Program-made: the position numbers and the translations under genes | From: Betaproteobacteria bacterium | GTDB taxonomy: Bacteria > Pseudomonadota > Gammaproteobacteria > Burkholderiales > Usitatibacteraceae | Direction: 5' to 3' | Assembly (NCBI GenBank): GCA_016711875.1 | Contig: JADJSD010000004.1 | Coordinates: 1-23,529, forward strand | DNA: 23,529 bases | Shown: in pieces, positions 7,218-13,791 of the stretch | Layout of the letters: each line of letters opens with the position of its first letter | How positions within the stretch are numbered: position 1 is the first letter of the stretch | Notes under the pieces: model-generated | Told to the model about the DNA's origin: nothing | Databases searched by the model: none | Seen by the model: only the letters and a program-made list of their open reading frames with translations

Positions 7218-9593
7218 ATGACCCGCGACCCCACGACGATCCGCACCGCATTCGCCCCGGCGATGCGAGCGGTGTCGCTCGCGCTGGCGTTGCTCGTCGC
7301 GCCGCTCGCCGAATCGGCCACGTCGTCCTTGGCGCCAGGTTCGCCTCGCGCGGCCGCCGCGCTCGAGCGCGGCTACTGGGTCGTCGCGAAGGGCGACCAT
7401 CTCTACCAGATCAGCCGCCAGCTGACCGGCGACGAAGCCGGGACGCGCGCGCTCGCGGCCGAGCTCGAGCGGCTCAATCCGCACGCATTCATGGGCGATG
7501 CATCGCGCCTGGTGATCGGCGCACGGCTGCGCCTTCCCGAGATGCAACAAGCCTGCGCCGTGCGAACGAGCGCAGCGGCCGCCGGAATGCCGGCCTCGGG
7601 CGCGCGCGGGACACCGGCGGTGCCCAGTGCTTCGGCCGGCGTGCCACCGGTTCCGGCCGGCGTACCGCCGATCGCCCAGGGCGCGGTCATCGATCCGCCC
7701 TCGCCCGCACCGAAATCGCCGCCGCCCGCCTATACCGACAAGCTCATCGATGGCGTCACGGAGGAGAAGGAAACCGACCTTTCCGGACGGCCGCTCGACC
7801 AGACACCGGGGCTGCGTTCCTGGGCCGTCGAGGCCCGCTCGGACAATCGCGACGTCTCCGGCGTGGGCACGACGCGCGCCGACAGCCTGGGTCTTCGCTA
7901 CAGCCACCAGACGGAGCGCTATGGCGATTTCACCCTCCAGGCCCAGGCCTCGCAGCTGAAGGCGCCACCGGGGCCGGCGGGGGGCGAACGCTCCCGGGTC
8001 GACGCGACGCTTTTCCACGACGACTTCGCCCTCACGCAGGACCTCCTCGCCTCCAGCGCCGCGGGCATCGTCCGGCCGCTCTTCCCGCAATGGCTCTCGA
8101 GCTCGTACCGCGTCAACCTGAATCCTTCGCTGCTCGCCGGCGCGACCACCACGGTCACGAGCGAGAACAACGACCTGCGGGCCTCGTACGGTTCCCTCGG
8201 CCGCTACACCGGCTTCGGCATCCAGCAGTTCGAGCGCACGAGCGGCGAGCAGGGCACCGTGTCCGCCAGTCACCGGTTCGGTGAACGCTGGCTCGCCGGC
8301 GCCGCCGCGATCTCCGTGCGCGGCAACACCGAGGTGCCGGACCACACGGGCGTGCTGGTCGGCGTGCAGCGCGAGGGCGCGCGCCTGGGCACCGCCGACA
8401 AGCTCGTCGCCGCCCGTTCGGACAACGGCGAGAACGCCGTGTGGTTCGACGGCCAGTCGCGCGAGGGGCGCCTCACGCAGCGCTATGGCGCCTTCCAGGT
8501 CGACCCGCAATTCCGTTTCGGCGAGGCCTCGACCTCCCGCGACGTGCGTGGCGCCTATTGGCGCGGCGACTGGCGAACGGCGGGCAACGTCTACAGCGGC
8601 GGGATCGAGGTCAACCAGGACAACCTCGACCGCGACCCCGCGCGCGGCGGCTACGAATCGGTCGGCGCCTACGGCAACGTCGCCCTGAAGCTCGACCGCC
8701 AGACGCAGGTGGGCGGGGGCCTTTCGCTTCGCGACGAGCGCCCTCGCATCGAAGGCGGCATCGCCCGCCGCATCGCGCAGACGAATGCGTTCCTCTCGCG
8801 CGCGACCCCGTTCGGCCAGACCCGCCTCGACTGGACCGGCACGCGCAGCGATCCCGACGCGGGCCTGGGCGATCGTTCGCAGGCCGCCAACTGGAACCAG
8901 GACTGGCCGCGACTCGGGCCCCTCGACGTGTCCACGCTCCTGGGCTGGTCCGACGAACGCTTCGAGGACCGCCGCGTGAAGCGCAAGAACGCGAGCCTGG
9001 GCCTGCGCGGCACGGTCGTGGGGAACCTGCGCTGGGATTCCTCCTTCACGTTCGTCGACGTGGACGACGACCTGGGTGGCGAGCGCAACTACAACGCCTC
9101 GATCGGGCTCGACTGGAACCCGTCGCCGCCGTGGACCTTCGCGCTCAGCTGGTACCGCAACCGCGTGCAGCCGGGGCCCACCAACAGCCTGGCGCCGTTC
9201 ACCCGCGACAATTCGGTCCTGCTCACCGCCCGCTACGAGGGTTCCGCCGGGTCGCCGTACCTCAAGGGGCAGGAGGGCGGCCCGTCGCGCTCCGGCACGG
9301 GAGGCATTTCGGGCAGCGTCTTCTTCGACGAGAACGGTGACGGCGCGAGGCAGCCGAACGAGCGCGGCGCACCGGGGGTGACCGTGGTGCTCGACGACCG
9401 CCGCTCGGCGACCACCGACCCGGACGGCCGCTACGTGTTCCCGCTCGTGGCGGTCGGCCGCCACCGCATCCGGCTGATCGTGGAACGCGTTCCGCTGCCC
9501 TGGGGACTCGAGGATGACCTGCCGCGCGAAGTCACCGTCGACATGCGTTCCGACGCCCGCCTGGACATCGGCCTGCAGCGGGTGAGTCCTTAG
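7218..9593 (+). CDS. Outer-membrane beta-barrel protein with LysM and SdrD_B-like domains (usher-like)
   Basis: The 791-residue frame is intact. After a signal peptide (about residues 16-34) comes a LysM-like domain at about 52-108 (GYWVVAKGDHLYQISRQL, then LERLNPHAFMGDASRLVIGARLRLP). A Pro/Ala-rich linker spans about 115-180. A long stretch of alternating polar/aromatic strands at about 200-685 looks like a large outer-membrane barrel (SLGLRYSHQTERYGDFTLQAQ, LRASYGSLGRYTGFGIQQFE, NYNASIGLDWN). A C-terminal SdrD_B/Cna_B-like domain follows at about 692-791 (GSVFFDENGDGARQPNERG, TDPDGRYVFPLV). It converges with a PapD-like chaperone, the two stops being 9 bases apart, so I infer an usher-like translocation pore for fibre subunits; it is not a recognisable FimD/PapC. 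A stand-alone porin or adhesin is the alternative. ATG 7218 is chosen; ATG 7263 would also give a signal peptide. Confidence 0.75.
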   Translation: MTRDPTTIRTAFAPAMRAVSLALALLVAPLAESATSSLAPGSPRAAAALERGYWVVAKGDHLYQISRQLTGDEAGTRALAAELERLNPHAFMGDASRLVIGARLRLPEMQQACAVRTSAAAAGMPASGARGTPAVPSASAGVPPVPAGVPPIAQGAVIDPPSPAPKSPPPAYTDKLIDGVTEEKETDLSGRPLDQTPGLRSWAVEARSDNRDVSGVGTTRADSLGLRYSHQTERYGDFTLQAQASQLKAPPGPAGGERSRVDATLFHDDFALTQDLLASSAAGIVRPLFPQWLSSSYRVNLNPSLLAGATTTVTSENNDLRASYGSLGRYTGFGIQQFERTSGEQGTVSASHRFGERWLAGAAAISVRGNTEVPDHTGVLVGVQREGARLGTADKLVAARSDNGENAVWFDGQSREGRLTQRYGAFQVDPQFRFGEASTSRDVRGAYWRGDWRTAGNVYSGGIEVNQDNLDRDPARGGYESVGAYGNVALKLDRQTQVGGGLSLRDERPRIEGGIARRIAQTNAFLSRATPFGQTRLDWTGTRSDPDAGLGDRSQAANWNQDWPRLGPLDVSTLLGWSDERFEDRRVKRKNASLGLRGTVVGNLRWDSSFTFVDVDDDLGGERNYNASIGLDWNPSPPWTFALSWYRNRVQPGPTNSLAPFTRDNSVLLTARYEGSAGSPYLKGQEGGPSRSGTGGISGSVFFDENGDGARQPNERGAPGVTVVLDDRRSATTDPDGRYVFPLVAVGRHRIRLIVERVPLPWGLEDDLPREVTVDMRSDARLDIGLQRVSP

Positions 9594-9602
9594 CCGCGGG
9601 TT

Positions 9603-10397
9603 CTACTTGCCGACCGTCGCGTCGACGGGCTGGCGCCCGCCTTCCCATTCGACGACGCCCTTGAGCTTCACCGGGAACGTCGCGCCGCCGGGGCGGCCGT
9701 CGGGGCTGTCCTGCGCCCAGATGGGAATCGCGCGCGTCTCGCCCGGCAGGATGGGCAGCGGGGCCACCGTGAAATCGAAGGGCCGGCCCGAGGCATCGGT
9801 GCCGGCGAGCGTGCCTTCCGGCCGCCCGTGGGCGTTGCCTTCGTTGCGGAAGATGGCCACGGCCGTATCGCGGCCGTTCACCGGCTGGACGGCGAGCCGC
9901 TCGAGCGTGAGCTTCGGCTTCGAGTCACCGATGCGGATGTAGACGATGATGCCCAGGCGCCCGACGATCGGCATCTGGATGCCGCTCGAGGGCGCCACGG
10001 GAGCCACGTCCCCGCCCGGCTCGATGAGGATCGCGAAGCGGCACAGGCCTTCGGGCGCATCGGCGGGCACATGCACCTCGAAACGGTAGCGGCGCTTCGC
10101 CTTGCTGGCGATCCGGAGATTAAGCCGCTCCAGGCGCACCCACGGGCGGCAGCTGCCCGGGTCGAGCGCATCGGGGCGGAAATCGACGCCGCCGTCCGCC
10201 TTCATCGTCCAGTCGGCCGTCCGGAAGCGGTAGTCGCCCGGATTGGTGTCGTCGTTGCCGATCTCCAGCACCTCGGCGAGCTTCTCGCCGGGCTTCGCCT
10301 TCAGCTCGAAACGGGCGGGCAGCACGAACGCGGCGAACTGCGCGTGCGCGAGGCCGGCGGCGAGAAAGAGGCAAAGGGCGAGGAAGCTACGGCGCAA
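9603..10397 (-). CDS. PapD-like periplasmic pilus chaperone
   Basis: The secreted protein of about 264 residues has a signal peptide (LRRSFLALCLFLAAGLAHA) and then an immunoglobulin-like chaperone pattern: FAAFVLPARFELKAKPGEKLAEVLEIGNDDTNPGDYRFRTADW, a WVRLERLNLRI strand, YRFEVHVPADAPEGLCRFAILIE, and a second domain with RLGIIVYIRIG and LERLAVQPVNGRDTAVAIFRNEGNAHG. In the chaperone/usher pathway such proteins cap pilin subunits in the periplasm. It is the last gene of the minus-strand series and converges with the barrel gene. The start is uncertain: TTG at 10397 overlaps the upstream gene by 11 bases, follows a GAG, and gives a compact signal peptide. An ATG at 10451 would add 18 residues, overlap by 65 bases, and has no visible ribosome-binding site. 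The exact family is not one I can name with confidence. Confidence 0.75.
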   Translation of the reverse strand: MRRSFLALCLFLAAGLAHAQFAAFVLPARFELKAKPGEKLAEVLEIGNDDTNPGDYRFRTADWTMKADGGVDFRPDALDPGSCRPWVRLERLNLRIASKAKRRYRFEVHVPADAPEGLCRFAILIEPGGDVAPVAPSSGIQMPIVGRLGIIVYIRIGDSKPKLTLERLAVQPVNGRDTAVAIFRNEGNAHGRPEGTLAGTDASGRPFDFTVAPLPILPGETRAIPIWAQDSPDGRPGGATFPVKLKGVVEWEGGRQPVDATVGK

Positions 10398-10869
10398 CGT
10401 CGATCTCGAAGGTGGGTTCGAAGCGCACGCCGCGCTCGAGGTAGCGGGCATCGAGGTGGAGCGTGAGGTCCAGGAAATCCGTCACGAAGGCCTGGCGGAT
10501 GACGCCATCATAGACAACCGTGCGCGTGCCGGGCAAAGCGCTTCCGCCGAAGAGCGTGCCGCGCGTGCGCCACTCCACGCGCAGGCCGTTGGGCGAACGC
10601 ACGCCGGGCACGAAGTCCGGAACGACCATCCAGATGCGCGCTGTCTTGCCGACGTACTTCGCGGTGTTGAGCCGAACCTCGAGATTGGGCACCTGCGCGA
10701 GCATCGCGTTCATGCGTTCGGGATTGTCGCCCACTTCCCCCGCGTGGGCCCAGCGCGGCTTCACGTCGAAGCGGCTGCGCGGTGAGGCCGAGTCGTCCAG
10801 GCGAACCGGCGTGGCCATGCCGAGGGCCGGCACGAAGGCGAGGACGAGGAGTGCCGCGGCGGCTCTCAT
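10387..10869 (-). CDS. Unrecognised 160-residue secreted protein of the fibre locus
   Basis: A signal peptide (MRAAAALLVLAFVPALGMA) is followed by a polar, probably beta-rich protein without cysteines: VPNLEVRLNTAKYVGKTARIWMVVPDFVPGVRSPNGLRVEW, then TRTVVYDGVIRQAFVTDFLDLTLHLDARY and a C-terminal GVRFEPTFEIDVAP. I do not recognise a family. Its ATG overlaps the stop of the upstream subunit gene (ATGA at 10869-10866), and its 3' end overlaps the chaperone start, so it is probably translationally coupled to both. From position it could be a minor or tip subunit, an assembly adaptor or a periplasmic cofactor. It lacks the C-terminal T-Y-x-x-x-M-P motif shared by the subunit genes upstream. Confidence 0.8.
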   Translation of the reverse strand: MRAAAALLVLAFVPALGMATPVRLDDSASPRSRFDVKPRWAHAGEVGDNPERMNAMLAQVPNLEVRLNTAKYVGKTARIWMVVPDFVPGVRSPNGLRVEWRTRGTLFGGSALPGTRTVVYDGVIRQAFVTDFLDLTLHLDARYLERGVRFEPTFEIDVAP

Positions 10870-11432
10870 GGCATCTGAAGCGAGTACGTGACCTGCCCGG
10901 TGTAGGTGCCGGAAGGATAGATCGTCGTGTTGAGGAACTGGAAGCGCTTGCACACGCTGACCTCGCGCGTGGTGCCGAAGCTCAGCAGCGCTTGCGTCGG
11001 CGAGCCGGTGAAATTGCCGGAGGCGATCTCGGTGCCGCCGCTCGTGACCCAGCCGAAGTTCGTGAGGGGAATCGTGTTGGCGCCCGAGGTGAGATTGCCC
11101 GAGCCGTTCACCGTCAGCGTCGCGGTGCGCGGGCTGAACGCCGTCGATCGCGCACGCGCCCAGATGCGCACGTTGTTCCCGGCGCAGGCGGTTCCGAAAT
11201 TGGGTGCCTGGGCGCTGCCCGCCGCGGCGTTGGTGGTGCCCAGGATCAGGGTACCGGTCCCGGCCGTCGCCGCCGCCACGGCGAAAGACACCTGGCTGAT
11301 CGTGCCCCCCGTCGCACCGACGCGAAGGGCGATCTCGGGTGCGCCGTCGGCGACCACCACGGTGATGGCCGACGCCGGCAACGCGAGTGCAGCGAACGCC
11401 ACCGCGGCGAACGCGGCGCGGGCGGTCATCAT
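10866..11432 (-). CDS. Pilin-like secreted subunit C
   Basis: The product has 188 residues. The signal peptide is MMTARAAFAAVAFAALALPASA. The mature part begins ITVVVADGAPEIALRVGATGGTISQVSF and is rich in G, T, S, N and beta strands. It has two cysteines (FGTACAGNN and REVSVCKRF) that could form a disulfide, and ends FLNTTIYPSGTYTGQVTYSLQMP. The ALRVGATGG segment and the PSGTY...TY-MP ending link it to the three subunit genes upstream, although overall similarity is low. The start is the first ATG of an ATGATG pair; it overlaps the upstream stop (ATGA), and its own stop overlaps the next start. I infer a minor or adaptor subunit of a surface fibre. It lacks a clear spore-coat-U (SCPU) pattern. 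Confidence 0.75.
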   Translation of the reverse strand: MMTARAAFAAVAFAALALPASAITVVVADGAPEIALRVGATGGTISQVSFAVAAATAGTGTLILGTTNAAAGSAQAPNFGTACAGNNVRIWARARSTAFSPRTATLTVNGSGNLTSGANTIPLTNFGWVTSGGTEIASGNFTGSPTQALLSFGTTREVSVCKRFQFLNTTIYPSGTYTGQVTYSLQMP

Positions 11433-12043
11433 GGCATCGTCGCGGTATAGGTGACCCGTCCGCCGCGCGAAGCGTTCGTGCCGCCGTAGGTACCGGCACT
11501 CGGGATGGTCTGGTTGAGGTAGCTGTAGGTCCACACGGCGGTGCGCTGCGTGACGAGCGTCGAATTGAGGGTCGGGAGCGCCGTGGTGCCGCCGGCGTTG
11601 GTGAGCACGGGTGCCGGAAGCTGGCCGCTGCTCGAGACCGAGGAAATCTGATTGTAGTTGATCCGGCCATCCGAGGCGGTGGCGGTGCCGATCCCGAGCC
11701 CCCCGCTGCTGTTCGTGGCGGTGATCGTCACCTGGCCGTTATTGCCGTACACCAGCACGTTGACGCCGGTGCCGCCCCCTGCGTCGCCGCCCGTGGGCGC
11801 GACCGGGGTGCCGCTACCGACGTTGCCGGCGGGCACCGTGAAACTCATCAGGTTGACCGTGGCGCCGGTCGCGCCGACCCGGAAGCGAAGGAAGCGCGGG
11901 TAGGTCAGCCTGAAATTGAGCCGCGCGTTCACCGCGAAGGGTGCGGTGGTATCCGTCGCCGGCTGCTCGGCGTGCACCGGGCCGGCCGTCGCGAGGATCG
12001 CGGCGCCGAGGGCAAGGCTGGCGAGGAGGCGGGTCGGGTTCAT
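11429..12043 (-). CDS. Pilin-like secreted subunit B
   Basis: The product has 204 residues with a signal peptide (MNPTRLLASLALGAAILATAGPVHA). The mature part parallels subunit A: DTTAPFAVNARLNFRLTYPRFLRFRVGATGA, FTVPAGNVGSGTPVAPTGGDA, VNVLVYGNNGQVTITAT, GLGIGTATASDGRINYNQI, LPAPVLTNAGG, then WTYSYLNQTIPSAGTY and the terminal RVTYTATMP. It has no cysteines. It is clearly a diverged paralogue of the two identical genes upstream (12110-12721, 12991-13602). A strong hairpin ends 8 bases before its ATG and no Shine-Dalgarno sequence is visible in the gap. It is probably a minor subunit expressed by read-through, and is translationally coupled to subunit C. Confidence 0.8.
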   Translation of the reverse strand: MNPTRLLASLALGAAILATAGPVHAEQPATDTTAPFAVNARLNFRLTYPRFLRFRVGATGATVNLMSFTVPAGNVGSGTPVAPTGGDAGGGTGVNVLVYGNNGQVTITATNSSGGLGIGTATASDGRINYNQISSVSSSGQLPAPVLTNAGGTTALPTLNSTLVTQRTAVWTYSYLNQTIPSAGTYGGTNASRGGRVTYTATMP

Positions 12044-12051
12044 GAATGCAA

Positions 12052-12078
12052 ACGGGGCGCGTGGGATTCGCGCCCCGT
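12052..12078 (-). terminator. Hairpin terminator/attenuator after subunit A copy 1
   Basis: A perfect 10-bp stem (ACGGGGCGCG / CGCGCCCCGT) with a 7-base loop lies 31 bases after the stop of the subunit gene. Read on the minus strand it is followed by TTTGCATT, a weak T-rich tail. It also ends just 8 bases before the ATG of subunit B, so it could limit transcription and affect translation of the downstream genes. Confidence 0.6.
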
Positions 12079-12109
12079 CATGCCTTATCGGTTGGAATCC
12101 CCTTCGACT

Positions 12110-12721
12110 TTACGGCATCGAGGCCGTGTAGGTGGCGAAGCCCGAGTAGGTACCGGCCGAAGGCGTCGCCGTGTTGGCGTACGCGTACGTCCAAGTGCCC
12201 GTACGGCGGGTGACCTTGCCCAGGCCCGCGCAAGCCACGTCGCAACCCAGGGTCGGCGTCACGTTGGTGATGCCCGCATTGGCGAGCGTCGGCGCGGCGA
12301 GCGATGCGTTGCTGGCCGTCGTCGTGATGTCGCCGTAGCTGATGAAACCGTCCGCCGCCGTGCCGGTGCCCAGGCCCGTGGCCGCCTGCACCGCCGTGGC
12401 GATGGTGACCTGACCGTTGTTGCCGCGTACCTCGACGTTGACCGCCGAGGCCGCCGCATCGCCGCCCGTGCCGGCCACCGGCGTGCCGTTGCCGACGTTC
12501 GCCGCGGGCACCGTGAAGGTGAGGGTCGGGTCGTTCGCGGCGCCCACCGGGCCCACGCGGAAGTACAGGAAGGCCGGGATGACGATCGAGAAGTTGACGC
12601 GATTGGCCACCGAGTACGGGGTCGTCGTGTCCGTGCCGTCCGAGGCTTGCGCCGTACCGGCGAAAACCGACGCGACGGCCATCGCCGCCACCAGGGTCTT
12701 GATCTTCAGGTTCGTTTTCAT
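12110..12721 (-). CDS. Pilin-like major subunit A, copy 1
   Basis: The 203-residue protein has a signal peptide ending in GTAQA (about residue 26). The mature part starts SDGTDTTTPYSVANRVNFSIVIPAFLYFRVG, with an alternating hydrophobic stretch that could serve as a donor-strand-like element. It continues FTVPAANVGNGTPVAGTGGDA, VNVEVRGNNGQVTIAT, GLGTGTAADGFISYGDI, APTLANAGI, a close cysteine pair (TLGCDVACAG) and WTYAYANTATPSAGTYSGFATYTASMP. The protein is identical to that of the gene at 12991-13602; the DNA differs only at synonymous sites and in the stop codon (TAA here, TGA there). Two copies and strong hairpins suggest it is the most abundant structural protein of the locus. I do not recognise a named pilin family. 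Confidence 0.85.
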   Translation of the reverse strand: MKTNLKIKTLVAAMAVASVFAGTAQASDGTDTTTPYSVANRVNFSIVIPAFLYFRVGPVGAANDPTLTFTVPAANVGNGTPVAGTGGDAAASAVNVEVRGNNGQVTIATAVQAATGLGTGTAADGFISYGDITTTASNASLAAPTLANAGITNVTPTLGCDVACAGLGKVTRRTGTWTYAYANTATPSAGTYSGFATYTASMP

Positions 12722-12780
12722 GGTCTGGCCTTTGCTGGGTGATTGTCGAGAATGGGCGCTTGGGTTGCGGGTCTCGGCCT

Positions 12781-12807
12781 TCACGCTTCCGAAAATCCCT
12801 TTGTCAT
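12781..12807 (-). other. Short upstream ORF in the subunit A leader (copy 1)
   Basis: An eight-codon frame (ATG ... TGA, product MTKGFSEA) lies 59 bases before the subunit start and is repeated exactly at 13688-13662. A GGAG sits only 2 bases before its ATG, too close for good initiation, and its first base coincides with the transcription start predicted from the CRP-like site. It may not be translated. Confidence 0.2.
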
Positions 12808-12840
12808 GGCTCCATTAAGCTCCTGCCGCACCCCGGATGC

Positions 12841-12856
12841 TGTGATCGGTTTAACA
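12841..12856. promoter_or_regulatory. CRP/FNR-like site upstream of subunit A copy 1
   Basis: The sequence is TGTGA-TCGGTT-TAACA, nine of ten matches to TGTGA-N6-TCACA. It survives in both repeat units although flanking bases have diverged. A site centred here would be 41.5 bases upstream of 12807; a CTTAAT hexamer (minus strand, 12819-12814) is then in the -10 position with four of six matches to TATAAT. Confidence 0.45.
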
Positions 12857-12916
12857 GGAACCCCTGAATTCATTCGCTATTTGCCCGAATCGGCATTTCA
12901 GCTGTAGGAAACGACA

Positions 12917-12939
12917 CGACGGGACCCGAGGTCCCGTCG
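12917..12939 (-). terminator. Hairpin terminator after subunit A copy 2
   Basis: A perfect 10-bp stem (CGACGGGACC / GGTCCCGTCG) with a 3-base loop lies 52 bases after the stop of copy 2. On the minus strand it is followed by TGTCGTTTCC. Its sequence is unrelated to the hairpin after copy 1, so the two arose separately. The rest of 12722-12990 holds the leader and putative promoter of copy 1. Confidence 0.6.
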
Positions 12940-12990
12940 CGGTGCATCTCGAAGCATGAACCGGGCGGCGACCTCGCCGGCCCGAGGACC

Positions 12991-13602
12991 TCAAGGCATC
13001 GAGGCCGTGTAGGTGGCGAAGCCCGAGTAGGTACCGGCCGAAGGCGTCGCCGTGTTGGCGTACGCGTACGTCCAAGTGCCCGTACGGCGGGTGACCTTGC
13101 CCAGGCCCGCGCAAGCCACGTCGCAACCCAGGGTCGGCGTCACGTTGGTGATGCCCGCGTTGGCGAGCGTCGGCGCGGCGAGCGATGCGTTGCTGGCCGT
13201 CGTCGTGATGTCGCCGTAGCTGATGAAACCGTCCGCCGCCGTGCCGGTGCCCAGGCCCGTGGCCGCCTGCACAGCCGTGGCGATGGTGACCTGGCCATTG
13301 TTGCCGCGCACTTCGACGTTGACCGCCGAGGCCGCCGCATCGCCGCCCGTGCCGGCCACCGGCGTGCCGTTGCCGACGTTCGCCGCGGGCACCGTGAAGG
13401 TGAGGGTCGGGTCGTTCGCGGCGCCCACCGGGCCCACGCGGAAATACAGGAAGGCCGGGATGACGATCGAGAAGTTGACGCGATTGGCCACCGAATACGG
13501 GGTCGTCGTGTCCGTGCCGTCCGAGGCTTGCGCCGTACCGGCGAAAACCGACGCGACGGCCATCGCCGCCACCAGGGTCTTGATCTTCAGGTTCGTTTTC
13601 AT
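12991..13602 (-). CDS. Pilin-like major subunit A, copy 2
   Basis: The encoded protein is identical over all 203 residues to that of copy 1 (12110-12721): signal peptide, alternating hydrophobic N-terminal strand, GNNGQVTIAT, cysteine pair and C-terminal SGFATYTASMP. It uses TGA instead of TAA as stop. It is the first gene of the minus-strand fibre series, 251 bases downstream of trmL. The preceding region (13603-13853) contains the leader shared with copy 1, a CRP-like site at 13722-13737 and a TGTAGG/CCTACA dyad at 13784-13802. The ATG at 13602 follows AAAGG at a reasonable distance. An in-frame ATG at 13710 would only add the leader sequence and would destroy the signal peptide. Confidence 0.85.
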   Translation of the reverse strand: MKTNLKIKTLVAAMAVASVFAGTAQASDGTDTTTPYSVANRVNFSIVIPAFLYFRVGPVGAANDPTLTFTVPAANVGNGTPVAGTGGDAAASAVNVEVRGNNGQVTIATAVQAATGLGTGTAADGFISYGDITTTASNASLAAPTLANAGITNVTPTLGCDVACAGLGKVTRRTGTWTYAYANTATPSAGTYSGFATYTASMP

Positions 13603-13791
13603 GGTCTGGCCTTTGCTGGGTGATTGTCGAGAATGGGCGCTTGGGTTGCGGGTCTCGGCCTTCACGCTTCCGAAAATCCCTTTGTCATGGCTCCATTGGG
13701 CCCTTTTCACAGCCGGAACGCTGTGATCGGCTTAACAGAAGCCCATGAATTGTCTCGCGTTTTACCCGGTTTTGCGTTTCACCTGTAGGAA
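12992..13791 (-). repeat. Tandem direct repeat, unit 2 (offset 881 bp)
   Basis: This is the partner of 12111-12910. Homology stops just after the subunit gene on one side and just after the TGTAGG half-dyad on the other, where unit 1 runs into the hairpin at 12917-12939. Confidence 0.95.
13722..13737. promoter_or_regulatory. CRP/FNR-like site upstream of subunit A copy 2
   Basis: The sequence is TGTGA-TCGGCT-TAACA, equivalent to 12841-12856. The matching -10 position (minus strand 13700-13695) reads CCCAAT, weaker than in copy 1, so the exact promoter here is unclear. Confidence 0.4.

Larger units (their letters stand above)
12111..12910 (-). repeat. Tandem direct repeat, unit 1 (offset 881 bp)
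   Basis: This aligns without gaps to 12992-13791. Coding DNA and leader are nearly identical: ten differences, all synonymous or in the stop codon, and none at 12615-12816. The part upstream of 12816 is clearly diverged but still alignable, with TGTGATCGG-TTAACAG and CTGTAGGAA kept. Confidence 0.95.

Noticed and set aside
7035..9464. Long open frame (809 codons) on the minus strand opposite the barrel gene
   Set aside because: It is a GC-rich antisense shadow: low-complexity Arg/Ala/Gly/His composition, no motif, and the plus-strand frame has a signal peptide, domains and barrel pattern.
6798..9593. A single 931-residue gpsA/barrel fusion protein
   Set aside because: The joining frame exists only because of a break in gpsA; the true GpsA C-terminus (HGIEMPITEAV...) lies in another frame and stops at 7126, and the barrel gene has its own promoter and signal peptide.
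11387..12742. Plus-strand open frame of 451 codons across the subunit genes
   Set aside because: The Arg/Gly-rich product has no domain, while the opposite strand encodes signal-peptide proteins with conserved paralogous motifs and ATGA junctions.
10866..13602. Csu/spore-coat-U (SCPU) or type IV pilin identity for the subunits
   Set aside because: No SCPU cysteine pattern and no type IV prepilin leader (G-F-x4-E) is present; ordinary Sec signal peptides are seen.
13695..13760. Sigma-54 promoter upstream of subunit A
   Set aside because: A GGG...AAGC stretch resembles -24/-12 in copy 2, but the GC pair is absent in copy 1 and the TGGCA part does not match.
12111..13791. CRISPR array or transposon-type repeat
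   Set aside because: There are just two long direct units, each holding one gene; no spacers, terminal inverted repeats, target duplications or transposase.
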